A stretch of DNA of 64,000 bases from Terebella lapidaria (taxonomy: Eukaryota > Annelida > Polychaeta > Terebellida > Terebellidae). Shown in pieces: positions 10,524-21,909 of this stretch. Both the position numbers and the translations under genes were made by a program. Positions within the stretch are counted from its first letter, which is position 1; every line of letters begins with the position of its first letter. The stretch lies in contig OX424569.1 in assembly GCA_949152475.1 (NCBI GenBank), positions 27,759,950 through 27,823,949 of the forward strand. The letters run 5' to 3'. The notes under the pieces are model-generated. The model worked only from the letters and a program-made list of their open reading frames with translations. It searched no databases and was not told where the DNA came from.

Positions 10524-13350
10524 ATGGGATATTTGTGCAGAAATGTCGTTAGATAAGATTCGAGTAATATTCATAAAAGCTTGTATGTCACAGGAAACGA
10601 GAAGCAAATAGCTTAGGTGTACCCATATCTGGCTCATAGATACATCACATAAAAAAGAACCCCAGTGGTAATATGTGCGTTATCATGAAGGTTCACCCCA
10701 TGAATAAATCCGTCCACACAGTCTGCCTAGTCGCCGTCATGATTTTTGTGATTGTCGGCAAAAATATTCTACATACGTATGTTTTTTTACCTTGCACTGC
10801 TGATGTTGGAATGGCATGTACATATCCGGGTTGCTATGTGCGATTCCGAAATATACTTATCGCCAGTAATTCAGAGGATCTGCTCTCATTGGTTGACGAT
10901 TGTTGGATATTTAGTTTTTAGACAATGGTATTGTCTTGATATTTAACCTCGATCGTCTTCTCTCTAAGGATCAACTTCCGATACGAAGAAACTCTCGGAA
11001 AGTACAAGTGTGACAAAAATCGAAAAATTAGCAATATTTGCATGTATGGTGAGGCCTGTTCACGACTGTGATATTCGGGACAGTATCTGTGATCGATATA
11101 TCGCTTTGGATTTGTGTGTCATGCACCTCGGAACTCTGTGGCCATGCAGAACTTGTCAAAATCTGTGTCTTCACCAGTACATTTATTATAATTGACCACC
11201 GCTCACACATATGGTCCCGAGCCATTGTCGGGCTGATTTGACGGGTGGAATATTTTTGAGAACAACCGTCTTTGAACAAAGTCGATGTTTCTCTTTTCGG
11301 CTAGGATGTACAAAAACATGGGCATCCATCTAATTTCCCATACTTGGATCCGGAATGACAATAGGTTATGATAGAAAAGTGTTCTATATTACACACCAGA
11401 TGTTCTTTTTATCTGTAATTATCATTTTGTGTCATTGATTTACTCGTCATTGTCATTGATTATCACAGAGAAACAGGATTGTCCACTAAATTGTACATGT
11501 GCTCCCTGTTTGCTTATGGAGATTTAACATGTGAAGCCGATAGCCATGTTCAGGGCTGCACTGGGACAGAGCCGACTGAGCAGCACAACACACTTTGGAA
11601 GGGAACTTCTCAAAAATGCCCCCAAACATCATTAAGAGCGTGACCACAATATATAGGGGACCAGGTTGTCACCAATATTTGTAGTGCTTGTGGTCAACAT
11701 CATCTACAGATTAACTTCCCTTAATATCGATTATTACCCATCCTCGTTATATTAAACCGATGTTATGACATATCCAACAAGTTTGTATAACTTTAACGTA
11801 AAACGTACAAATATTACTTGATAAGTAATCATGTCAATCAGGTCATTCATTTCAAAGCAGTGTCATGCATTGGACATTTTGGTACGAAACGTCCATGAAC
11901 TTTCCTTTCAATGCGTCCCATTCACGCTCCATTTAATGATGAACACGCAAGCACAAATTGTATTGTGTAGGTTTTTTTCTGAAATACACAATGAAAAGTT
12001 ATCCCCGGTTTTGGAAAATTGATGGATTCTGGGCCTGACATTCTTCAGATGGTCCCCGAGCCAAAATAGCTCATATAACGCCAGAGTGTAGATGCAACGA
12101 GGCAGAACAAGTACACCGTTCAAAAACCATTTGGTGAAGTACATAGTTAAAGGATGTATCAACAAAAGCCACTGAAACCTGTGAAATGAAAGAGCCGGGT
12201 GTATTTATCTGTCACATATTTCCGTTACGTATTTTGTATTACCCAAACATTGTACTTGAATGGTCGAGTAGATCTGGAATTTATGTATACATTTTTTAAA
12301 TGTTCAAATGTCGTGTGTATCCTTATCAAATCACTGGGGTTGGCGTAGGTTACACTTTGGGGGATTTTATTAAATATTCAATATTTTATATTTGTAGGAA
12401 CATGGTATCGCCGACAGTGGGCGGTGTCGTGCTGTCATAATTATGTATAACCATTATCGTAGGTTTACGGGTATTTCTAATTTAGTTCCTAGGGTGGACC
12501 CGGATCGTATTCAAGGCTGGGGTTGACACCTAGCACGTCGATACAAGGAGGGTTGCGTCATTCGCGTGACGCGCTGGGAGTCTGTTGGCGTCGGCGTCCC
12601 CGCGAGGCGTCGTAGGACTTCGTAGTAGTTACAAGCGTCGTTCACTGGACGTCCGCTCAGGCGTCGTACCACGTGGGAAACGTCTTCGACATCGTGGGAC
12701 ATATTTATTGAAGTGGTTATCCTTTGCATTGTGAACTTGGGACAATGTAAAAATCCAAGCTGTGAAAATTGTTGTTTGCCATATTTTGAGCGAATAAGTC
12801 CACTTGTGGACACTACCAGTATAATGCAGTAAACCATACCAATTTGTCTTGTTTTATGCCGTCCTGTGTTTGTGTTCTATGTATTAGAAATTATTTGTGT
12901 AATTTATGTGTTGAATTTATTAAAACATATTGAAATATTAGTAGGGTGTTTGTTGTTTTGTTGAGTATTGACTTTATCGATCACCAAACCACTCAGCCAC
13001 CTCAAGGCCGCTGTTCAGAACCTTAGAATTTAGCATTTTGTGACCTTATCGTACAGGGAGCAACGTATTTATGTCATGAAAACGAAATACAAATTAATTA
13101 ATTCTGAAAAAATTGAAACCTTACAAATTTTGCACATTCTTGCTTGTACCACAAACTCTGGCATATAGAATAGAAAAGTCACATGTCATGTTGTTATGGG
13201 CATAGCGCTCTCTTCTATGGGTTATGAGTGTGATCAGAGTTTCCGAAATGACCAATCAGGACAAACCCCAGTCAGTGCATGTAACGGCTGTTCATTCTTG
13301 TGCAGTCGCACACACAGCGCGCCAAAACATGGTCATGGCTCTCCCAAGTT
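10524..13350. repeat. 2828-bp tandem duplication, copy 2
   Basis: This is a direct copy of 7696-10522. The one difference I found is A at 10443 versus G at 13271. That identity over 2.8 kb of non-coding DNA means either a very recent tandem duplication or an assembly artefact such as a collapsed heterozygous haplotype placed in tandem. It ends where ctctcccaagtt changes to unique sequence at 13351. Confidence 0.93.
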
Positions 13351-13764
13351 AAATCCCCATAAGAAAATAGAAAAAATCGACTTTGTTTAAAAAATATTGT
13401 TCATGTAATCGTTCAACCCACTGAATCAGCTTGTCTTATTCTCCTCGGTTGATGCAATACATTGGCGAATATAATAAATGAACGGACATTAATTTTAGTC
13501 ATACATGATAGAACTGAGAAAATTGGAATATCTTTATATTATGGCAAGGTGGGTCTATATACAGAAAGTCACAAACAATTTGAACATGTCGATAATGTAC
13601 CCCCTTTGGATGAAGTGATGAACTCATATATATGTAATGATTGTTGTCTACTGTTCCATGCAAGAACAAATTGTTGTTTGAAACGATGAATCTGAGATAC
13701 AACTGAGTGTCTGAGTGTAACCTCACGAATGTGAAAAGCAATCTCAAACCCAAAATACACTGGA
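13351..13764. other. No gene recognised
   Basis: Short open frames occur on both strands without motifs. The right edge borders the diverged direct repeat beginning at about 13765. Confidence 0.4.
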
Positions 13765-14400
13765 TTCACCTGAACGTTCTACAGTTGGAATTCCCAAGTA
13801 TGACACTTGAAAATTCGCACTGTCATCACAAAGCCGTTTGATGTTAATGATGTTTGAAACGTTTAGATAGTTAATATGTATTGTTTGGAATATAATTAGT
13901 TTATGATATTTGAATTGATCACACATTCACCCAAGTTCTGTAGCTTCACAAGATATGTGAAATGATAGGGTCACTTTTAGCGAGAAAAAAAATTCCCCGA
14001 ATTACCAGGCAACTCATGATACTTATTCCCCTCCCTTTTTTTGTTTTTAATTATTTGTCATTGGTACTGAGAATGAATATGAGGAGACAATATAAATCCA
14101 ATCAGCTGACACTGCGACTACAAACCTGCGTTTCTCTTCTCTGACTCCGGATGACAAATGCCGTACACCTGTCAACAAACAGGTAGAGATTACATTATTG
14201 GGGTGTCTGGTAAGTTCATATATACCATACATTCGAATTGACTTATTGTAGCTCGTGTTGGATTATCCTGGATGTAAGTGATTTAACACTTTATATAATA
14301 AAAATTGTCTATCCGAGGCTCACTCTGATATATAGTCTAGAACGGTGGGGAGACTGTGTTAACTGTTCACAGTTCACACACTCTCTCACTCACAAGATCA
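13765..14400. repeat. Old direct duplication, left copy
   Basis: Collinear blocks recur about 2.0-2.07 kb downstream: cctgaacgttctacagttgg (13769) with cctgaacatttaccagtgg (15840), gcgactacaaacctgcg (14114) with gtgactacaaacctgcg (16088) followed by an aacaggtagaga match, and atccgaggctcactct (14310) with atccgaggatcactct (16378). Divergence is high, so the duplication is old. No gene is recognised in it. Confidence 0.55.
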
Positions 14401-14499
14401 CATAATAATGCGAGTGAATGTTATTATTGGAATGTATGTATCAACCTATTACCGCTAATAACAAAATTTTGATGATTACAATGTAAAACCTAACATCAA

Positions 14500-14740
14500 A
14501 CACTTTCGGAATAGAAACAAAGCCCGACCAAACTTTCTTTATCTGAAGCGACACTGGCGCCATCACAGGCAGACAGTGTGTAAATATAGTTGTATCTACT
14601 GTACACCAGATGGCAATAATGCACAACTGCCCAACATCTTACTAATACAATTTGAAATGCGAAAAAAAACCCCGCGGAATAGGTGTATGACAAGTACATA
14701 GGTACCCAATCACAGGTCAAAAAGTTAATGAGTTGATGTT
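14500..14740 (-). repeat. Dispersed repeat family D, copy 1
   Basis: Read on the minus strand, this block contains gttgggcagttgtgca, ggtgtacagtagatacaac, acacactgtctgcc, gcgccagtgt and ttggtcgggctttgtttc in order. The same order is seen at 16745-16965 (+), 29600-29820 (+), 36630-36900 (-) and 37420-37695 (-). It looks like a short interspersed element or a conserved piece of a longer element; no RNA polymerase III boxes were assigned. Confidence 0.7.
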
Positions 14741-15834
14741 GAAGGCCGAGTTGATCAAAGATTTTTGGGGTTACTCCATCTCCGATGACCGACATTTTGG
14801 GGTCCAACAGACATTTTGGGGTCCAAATAATCAAAATTTGCCTCTACAGACGAATGCTTGTGAAGAAAACCTATGTTTGCATTATGAACAAATATGAAGA
14901 CGTGTATGACATAACTCATGATAACCTTGAGTTTGACATCGGATGACCTTGCTAATTTAATGCCTTACGCGGAATGTGTAAATATTCCTTGGTGGCCTAA
15001 ACGCTTGCGCCTAGAGATATCTTTGTTTTGTGATTATATAGAAAACCAAATGCTACATACCTAATTGTAACATTGACGTTCACACAGATGACTTCGATTG
15101 GTGAATCGCAAGGTCATATATTTACATGCATTGCCCAAAACCAAAATTGTCTGGCAACTTATCTTAGTTTATGGCTGAGAAATATTTCATTTGTCTTCCT
15201 TATCAGGTGCTGCATGAAAAAAAATATATATTAATGGAAGAGTCGCTTAGTTAGATTCGGCAATTTGGCAAAGTTCGTCACTGTGCTATCAGTCATTGTC
15301 GGCGCCAAATCAGTAAAGGATAAAGTCTAATCATCACTGACGTAAATCATGGCGTAAATCAGGTTGATAAAATAGTGCAACCAGCTTCCGATTGCAGCTA
15401 TTTCGTACCCCCCCCCCCCTCTGATATTCCATAAATAAGATATAACAGGCTATAGCCCCTCGTTACCTATTCGGTGACTTTTTATACCTGTAGCCTTTGT
15501 CTCTTGGTTCATGTAGAGATCATTATTCATGAATTGTTGTCCAAAAACAGTGTGGCTGAGATATTCATTCAAAAGTATGGACCAACTCGAGGGAATTGAA
15601 ATTATTACCACAAACACAGAGGTTTTACCAGTTGAAATTCCAAAGTGAAACACTCGAGTATATAAACTGTGAGTGTGTACTTGATGATTGATAACTGGAT
15701 TCATTGAATGATTGAATTATAACTACTGCATGATAATTGATACGATAATATACATGCCCATATTCTGTTTCTATATTGAAAATACTGAATATCCCATTGT
15801 TTTAATGATACAATATTGAAGGAGTTAGGCATTT
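14741..15834. other. No gene recognised; partial third copy of the old repeat
   Basis: The stretch 15590-15670 (acagaggttttaccagttgaaattcc) resembles the start of the old direct duplication. A C-run lies at 15411-15419. Nothing else was recognised. Confidence 0.4.
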
Positions 15835-16440
15835 ATCGACCTGAACATTTACCAGTGGAAAATCCCAAGGAAAACACTTATGATTCTACACTTTTTATCT
15901 ATGAGTGTGAATCAAGCTTGATGAGCGATTTCTTTTTCTTCTACCAATTATTTGTTGATGGTCTTGTAATAAATGAATGTATGATTGTTTGTTGTCGTTT
16001 GTATACCGTTGCATACAGGAATATTATATCTCATGAATTTTTGTTGAGATAATTGTGAATACGCTGTCACAAACCTCGCCTGAAATTGTGACTACAAACC
16101 TGCGCAATGGTGTCCTCTCTCTCCTCAAATGACAAATGCCTACAGGCCGTTCAATGAACAGGTAGAGACTTGACTACAACCTACTTTTGACTGGTTGTGA
16201 ATTTATCAGTGCGTGTTATGACGTAAAACATTGAGGTACATGCCCTCTTTTAATTGTTGCTACCTTTCTGAGTGAGAGACTCGAGATGTCTAGATGATTG
16301 GGATATCTGATAGGTCTATCATCTTATTCTATTCTTGATGATATATTGTGGCACGTTGCCACAATGAAATGTCTCTATCCGAGGATCACTCTCGTGTTAA
16401 CTATTCACATTTGACACACTCGCGCACTGTCCAAGCAAAT
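15835..16440. repeat. Old direct duplication, right copy
   Basis: Diverged copy of 13765-14400 with the same landmark order. The open frames here are short and not conserved between the two copies, which argues against a host gene. Confidence 0.5.
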
Positions 16441-16744
16441 CATATCTCCATAAACAATATGTTTCCAAACATGAATGTGCTTTGAATTTCAAAGTCACGT
16501 GCAATTGTCTGAATCCAAAATTCAGGTGTTAGTACTGTAGTACCAATAATCCAATGAAATTGCTTGGTCCATATATTTTACTATACACCTGTACACATGT
16601 AAACTTTTTGCTCACTCCTCGTGATTGGCTATTGAATTGTTATTGCCTCAAATACAGGCCTACTATAAACATATGCCTAAACCTGTTGTTCAGACACATT
16701 GTTTTCTAAGTATATCACCCAATTGATGAAACATATTCGCTTTA

Positions 16745-16965
16745 TACAGCAACTTAGTAGCCTTTTGGCTTGAGATTAGGTACATATGTACTTATCATAT
16801 ACCTATTGTACGGTTTTTATGTCGGATTTACTAATCGTTTCATTAAGTTCTTGGGCAGTTGTGCACTAATTTCATCAGGTGTACAGTAGCAACAACTATA
16901 TTTACACACTGTCTGCCCCTGGTGACGCCAGTGTGGCTCGCACCATACATGGCTTACTACATCCT
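16745..16965 (+). repeat. Dispersed repeat family D, copy 2
   Basis: Contains cttgggcagttgtgcac, caggtgtacagtag, caactatatttacacactg, tctgcccctggtgacgccag in order, matching copy 1 on the opposite strand. Its left part (agtagccttttggcttgag, attaggtacatatgtactt) also matches the flanks of the copies near 36.9 and 37.7 kb. Confidence 0.7.
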
Positions 16966-17345
16966 AATAACAAATTCCTGAGATTTATCTACAAGAATTT
17001 TGTCTGTAGAGACCAATACACACATTCCAGAACAACGTACTGTATGAACTTGAAATTTACAACTCATATGAGGCAAAATTCAAGGCCACCAAAAGTTCAC
17101 TCTTGATAGTAGGAACAAGTAGGAAAATCCCCCGGTATGCTCTATACCTACATTATAATGGACACATGTTTGAAAACGGCAATCGTGAGAAGCAACTGGA
17201 TTGGAAATAGCGAAATATTGTATTACAAATGAACTCCAGCCAATGCTCTGGAGCATGACCGCATCTGTGTTTTAGCTTACGACTGCAATAATGAAATCAA
17301 GTAGTCAGTATGACTCACGTAGTATGTAAAACAATGACTACTTGA
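16966..17345. other. No gene recognised
   Basis: No motif, repeat match or convincing open frame was seen. The next sequence to the right is the duplicated downstream flank of the broken NHL copy. Confidence 0.4.
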
Positions 17346-17679
17346 TGATTGATAATTTTTTAAGTGTGTGTGAACTAATGAAGATAACCGATGCTACTGA
17401 AATGTGTAAGGTCATATTATGTTCTTTACTCTTTGGTATTATATCATCAAAAGTCACTGGTTAGGCAGTGATGATATACGATCAGGGATGCTGGGAACTA
17501 CACCCACGAAATAATTACCATAAATCATTGAATATGAGAACTATCAGGATTAGTATAATGACACTCTTGCCCATGTTGTTTGTTTCATAGGTATGTAGCA
17601 CGTATTGATCAACTTTATACAGTGCCTATTTGATGCAAACAGGTGTTGCCTCCGCTCCAAATATCATTCAGCAGCTTGA

Positions 17680-18662
17680 ATTTCAAACAACTGGATACGG
17701 CGATTATCCTACTCAATAATACACAATAATGTTGTTACTATTTGGAGCGACACTCCATGGCTCCCTCTCTCACCACCACACACACAAACTCCGCCCTGTC
17801 GTTGAGCATTATCAGCTGGTCATTACCTCCATCTGGTATAATGATGTTACTAACACGGTCAACAGGGACGTCACGTATATGTATGCCATTTTGTGTATTT
17901 GGTATGCTGAGTGTAATATCTCGTATATGTTCTCCATTCAGAGTAGATATCAGCAACCTGGATCCACCCCATTCACTCTCCAGCATGTGATTGTCTCTTG
18001 TTACTGCCACACCTGCAGGATAGTCTCTAAACTGACCGGTCCTTTACCCCATGACCCGACACTGCGTATGTGTGAACCCACAGTAGTCAGAACTTTCACA
18101 TGGTTGTTGTTACTGTCAGCTACTAGCAGCTCCCCTGGATGTGTCAACGCCATGCTCCATGGCCCAAGTGCGCCTTAATACTACTCGTCCACTAAATGAA
18201 TGCCATTTTTTCCGTCTGTCACCTTTTTAATCCTTGTTGAATATAGTGAGAAGAGGGGCAGGTATGATACTTGGGTCGGCTCCATGGATAATCAAACTGA
18301 CCAATCCCAGAGCCCTCGGAACCAAAAGACCTGATGAGTTGGTAAGACTTATCATAAACTTTCACTCTGTTGTTATCACTGTCACTCACAAACAGGTCAT
18401 CAGACAGACTCACACACAACCCTCTTGACTGATGCTGCTGGTCACCTTCTTCCCCAAATATTGGCACTAGATTGAGATTTCTGTCGTACACTTTTATACG
18501 GTGATTGTCTGTGTCAGATACGATGAACGTCTCGTCTGAACACTCCACATGGCCACCCCATCCAACCTCTTCACTCCCAGAGACGTGACTGGCTCTCAGC
18601 GCTATTGACCTCGCTCGTGTGTCGTCTGGTGCCGGCTGATGGCTGCTGGCTACATAATGACC
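17680..18662 (-). pseudogene. Broken TRIM-NHL paralogue, NHL half
   Basis: On the minus strand this aligns throughout with the intact NHL protein at 5539-6429: QPAPDDTRARSIAL, VSDTDNHRIKVYDRNLNL, FGEEGDQQHQ, VSDSDNNRVKVYDKSYQL, then further blades ending GGNDQLIMLNDRAEFV and RIQLFE. Three lesions are visible: a 116-bp insertion at 18163-18278, a one-base deletion near 18035 (frame changes between the KGP and QFRDYP segments), and frame loss plus a stop near 17740. Homology with the intact locus continues downstream to about 17345. The 5' edge abuts a 5-bp CTTGG target duplication. The N-terminal half lies beyond the inserted element at 21211-21909. Confidence 0.9.
18163..18278. mobile_element. 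116-bp insertion in the NHL pseudogene with direct-repeat flanks
   Basis: The insertion interrupts the third blade, between the segments reading DYPWS and MALTHPGELL on the minus strand. It is bounded by the 9-bp direct repeat gctccatgg (18154-18162 and 18279-18287). The near-ends cccaagt (18163-18169) and acttggg (18269-18275) are inverted, offset by three bases on the right. It is probably a tiny non-autonomous transposon; the class is uncertain. Confidence 0.6.
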
Positions 18663-19199
18663 CTTGGGCCCGACTGCACATGTCGTACTTTAGCCATACT
18701 TAGGGAAAAGTTCAACTCAAATCACACTTTTCGATTGCACACCTCTCACTTTGTGTTGAAGTGACACTTCAACAGCCCTTAAATTTAGGGAAATGTTAGT
18801 GAAGCATGAGGCTCCCTAAAGCTGCACTTAGCGCAACTCATTCCATGTATATGCACGTATTTTTGAAGTGATTTGTATAACTATAGCATTATAGGTTCTC
18901 AGAGGTATAGATAAACGTTTGGCGATATAGATACATGTAAAATCTCGAGTCTAATTAGTATTTCAGTTGTTTTTATTATTTTCCCATTTTTGTATATTGA
19001 TTACAAAATTGTAGGACACTCCATGTAGATGTCAAATACATCACGGGGACTCTCTCTCTTCAAGCACGGATCTCTGACAAATGATGCTATGAATCTTGCG
19101 GTCTATTATAGTTCCTACAGCGTGTCAATATAAAGACATTAATGGTCAATATTCTTATGGAAAAACTAAATTGAACAAAAACTAAATTCTTGGGATATG

Positions 19200-19234
19200 T
19201 ATGTCGTGTGTGTGTGTGTGTGTGGGGGGGGGGG
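19200..19234. repeat. (TG)n and G-run
   Basis: A TG dinucleotide tract at 19207-19223 runs into a stretch of G. It is a simple repeat inside the 2.5-kb element. Confidence 0.9.
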
Positions 19235-19376
19235 ATGGGTGCAATGAATAATGAGTTATTAGTCAAAACCCTTATGATTAACTTCAAAACGAGTTTTCAT
19301 GGGATGTACGTTTGTGCAGAATAATTGCGATGACAACAACCTATATCATTAAAGTATCTTATAGTTTATATTTCTA

Positions 19377-19890
19377 TAGACGTGGAATCAATACCCAGTA
19401 TCAAGTATTCCGAGCAAACAAAACAGGGTCCGTTATCCAATCTCATAGTCCGGGGACAGAAAGTCATATCAGGCATACGAAGTGAGAGAAAACAAAAATG
19501 ACAGGGAAACTCATGAACCCCCGTAAATGGCCATCAGGAGGTGAAATCAGGTGTTCCGGAAAGAGTGAGCATTTCCTGCCCCACTAGTGGCACCCGTCAT
19601 GAATTCCCCAAAATTCCGAGCGAGCAAAACAGAGTCCGTTATCCAATCTCATAAACCGGGGGCAGAAAGTCATATCAGGCATACGAAGTGAGCAAACAAA
19701 ACAGGGTCCGTCATCCAATCTCACAGTCCGGGGACAGAAAGTAACATCAGGCACACGAATCGAGAGAAAACAAAAACGACAAGGAAACTCATGAACCCCC
19801 CAAAATGGCCATCAGGAGGTGAAATCAGGTGTTCCGGAAAGAGTGAGCATTTCCTGCCCCACTAGTGGCACCCGTCATGAATTCCCCAAA
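19377..19890. repeat. Duplicated ~200-bp cassette inside the TIR element
   Basis: Two copies share gcaaacaaaacagggtccgt, gtccggggacagaaagt, gaaactcatgaacccc, atggccatcaggaggtgaaa, and ccactagtggcacccgtcat then gaattcccc. They end at about 19612 and 19890, with an extra partial copy between (19618-19690). The leading part (tagacgtggaatcaatacccag) recurs at 56424-56486. The sequence resembles retroelement-associated repeats but cannot be named from here. Confidence 0.75.
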
Positions 19891-19891
19891 A

Positions 19892-20389
19892 TTAACATGA
19901 AAATAGATCTAGTTGCATGGCAGACATGGATTTGCTGTATTTATCAACCAGATCATGATGACGTCCATAGAATTTCTTAAACGCAGCGATAAGTCTTGGT
20001 AAAACATATCCTTGTCGTAGCAGTTTAGAGACTAGCTGGGCACTTCGATAGACAAAGTCCTCATATTTGCAACTAGCTCTGGAATAGCGTATAAGTTGAG
20101 AAACAAACACACCATATGCCGGTGACATAGGAATGTTGCTGTATATATCTATATCTAACGTGATATTATTCCGCAAGATGCACCAATACTTTATACCAAG
20201 ATGAGCAACATATTGTACCGTGACATCTGTTATAATTTGACCAGAGACATATAATTTAACGTAGTCCAAAGAGTGAGGTAATGAGAGATCAGAATTTAAG
20301 TTATTTCTTAAATATGATCGCTTCGAAATAACCTCTTCCATAGAGTAATTTATCAGCATCCTAATACTGAAAAGAAAACAAGAGGTCAT
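19892..20389 (-). pseudogene. Penelope-like / non-LTR reverse transcriptase C-terminal tail
   Basis: The minus-strand frame encodes 165 residues whose second half has the run SPAYGVFVSQLIRYSR, then LVSKLLRQGYVLPRL and FKKFYGRHHDLVDKY. I recall this as the conserved tail that follows the palm and thumb in a widespread invertebrate RT family with an R-Y-I-D-D active site. The palm itself is absent, so this is only a 5'-truncated tail. A second fragment of the same tail is at 36005-36290. Assignment to Penelope-like elements is from memory and only moderately sure. Confidence 0.65.
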
Positions 20390-20859
20390 AGTACTGGTTT
20401 CTCAGACATATGCGATCAAAATCACAAACATATACCTAAAAAAATTTGGGGCATATTTGCACATTTTTTCGTCCGTATTCATATTTTGCATCATGTTTTC
20501 CGTGCAAACGGATAGGGTGACCCCCTATTTTCTTTTACGTTTTAAGATGCTGATCAGTTACTCTACAAAATATGTCATTTTGAAGCTCTAGATTATCGTG
20601 ATACAGGTATCTACAAATGTATTTTTTAAAAAAAATTCTTTGACCCCTCCTCATCCCACTGTTTGGAGCGCACTACCTTAACAGTTAATATCATTATGAT
20701 TATGATAGATAATTTCATATTCACTCGCTTGAGGTGATCATAAGTTGACACACAATTCGTAATATATCTAAAAACAAACCCCGGATGATTATATCATTCT
20801 ATGAACATTGCATGGAACCAAATAATATTATGGTAATGGAACCTACATACGTTTTGAAT
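20390..20859. other. Element interior, no gene recognised
   Basis: AT-rich interior of the 2.5-kb TIR element between its RT tail and its TIR-proximal open frame. No motif was recognised. Confidence 0.4.
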
Positions 20860-21183
20860 TCACTTGGATTTTAATTCATGCCATTTTTCCCGTGTGATGC
20901 TCTCATCAATATTTCTTGCTTTCAGTAGCATTTTTATAGCTTTGAAGTATCGATAGCATATTTCGTGTGTTGTAGAAGTTGAAAATGCAAGTCTTCGTGA
21001 CACGAGTATTGTGTCTTGCAGTTCGCGAATGCTCAACAAATTCCTCGTTAGATACACTCTGCTGCACACTAAACAAAGTGAGGACCTAAGTTGAACATGT
21101 GCAATCCAAGCTACACTCTGTGAAAGTTCTACTTTGCGGTCACTTGGTAGAGTGTAACTTACGCTTAAGTGATATTTTTCCAA
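20860..21183 (-). CDS. Hypothetical 107-residue ORF next to the right TIR
   Basis: The frame begins with an ATG whose first bases overlap the inner edge of the right TIR and ends at 20860. The product is basic, with Cys at SLCLVCSRVYL and a C-terminal charged stretch ending EKWHELKSK. I recognise no domain. Its position, reading inward from the TIR of the 2.5-kb element, is where a transposon-encoded gene would start, so it may be a remnant or first exon of the element's own gene. Coding status is uncertain. Confidence 0.35.
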   Translation of the reverse strand: MEKYHLSVSYTLPSDRKVELSQSVAWIAHVQLRSSLCLVCSRVYLTRNLLSIRELQDTILVSRRLAFSTSTTHEICYRYFKAIKMLLKARNIDESITREKWHELKSK

Positions 21184-21210
21184 AGTACGACATGTGCAGT
21201 CGGGCCTTGG

Positions 21211-21909
21211 TATCTTTCACGTCAAGTGCTGGTTGAGACACAATATCTGCCATGTCAGGTGATATCTGGGACTTCACAAATCAGTCAGATTCGTTGGAGA
21301 ATTCTGCAAGTCTCGTAATTCAGCCAGGAACTTCACAGCTCATTCGTTGATCACAGCCAGTGATTCTATTGGATTTCGAGCTTCATATTTTGCTTCAAGC
21401 TCAATTTCAGACTTCAGAAGAAATTTATTGGACTTCTCTATTTCAGTTGAGATATTTTATTGTCAATTCAGATGACTTTCCATGCTTCTAGCTCTCAATT
21501 CTATGACCTTCTTTTGAGCTACATTTCCGTTTTCTGAATTTCTCATGATATTTGAGAATATATCTCTGGATGTTTTCTATTGTGGTAGCTGTTGCCTTTG
21601 ATCTTTCCATGTCAAGAAAAGTTTAGTCCAGTGTCAGTGCAGCAGACGTCTTCATTTTCTCTCGAAGTTGGCCCAGATTATCCTTCTCGTCCAAGAGTAA
21701 GGTTTGTACGTGACTCTCCAAGCACTTGAAGCATAGCCGTTTCTTGCAGTGCTCACTTTGTGCAGCTAACTCACCCCTTCGACAATACTCGAAATGAGTG
21801 TTGGCAAAAAAGCCATTGGGATGTGCTCCTGGAGGTCATAGTTCATCAGAAACACTCCACAATCTAGTTGTTTCTGTAGAAAGCTTTCCTCTGGAGGATT
21901 TTCAGCCAT
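21211..21909 (-). pseudogene. Broken TRIM-NHL paralogue, RING/B-box/coiled-coil half
   Basis: A minus-strand ATG at 21909 opens MAENPPEESFLQKQLDCG, a typical lead-in to a RING. The RING that follows is eroded. In a shifted frame come HFEYCRRGELAAQSEHCKK and RLCFKCLESH, which has the Cys/His spacing of a B-box (C-x2-C...C-x2-C...H style), then DEKDNLGQLREKMK and a degenerate coiled coil (EIEKSNKFLLKSEIELEAKY). Several stops and frameshifts interrupt it. The last part runs in frame to the CTTGG duplication and continues into the NHL half at 18662. TRIM proteins with this order are E3 ubiquitin ligases or RNA regulators; this copy cannot make one. Confidence 0.8.

Larger units (their letters stand above)
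18668..21205. mobile_element. 2538-bp element with 24-bp perfect TIRs and 5-bp TSD
   Basis: Positions 18668-18691 and 21182-21205 are exact reverse complements over 24 bases; the left end starts gcccgactgcacatgtcgta. Both sides are flanked by CTTGG (18663-18667 and 21206-21210). On the minus strand, the pseudogene reading frame passes from ...VKDTK (21211 side) straight into GHYVASSHQPAPDDTR (18662 side) when the element is removed, which confirms the insertion and the target duplication. The interior holds a Penelope-like RT tail, a short repeated cassette and one 107-codon open frame next to the right TIR. I do not recognise a transposase. Confidence 0.9.

Noticed and set aside
17729..18178. 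149-codon plus-strand frame
   Set aside because: Antisense shadow of the NHL pseudogene; its composition mirrors the blades in reverse.
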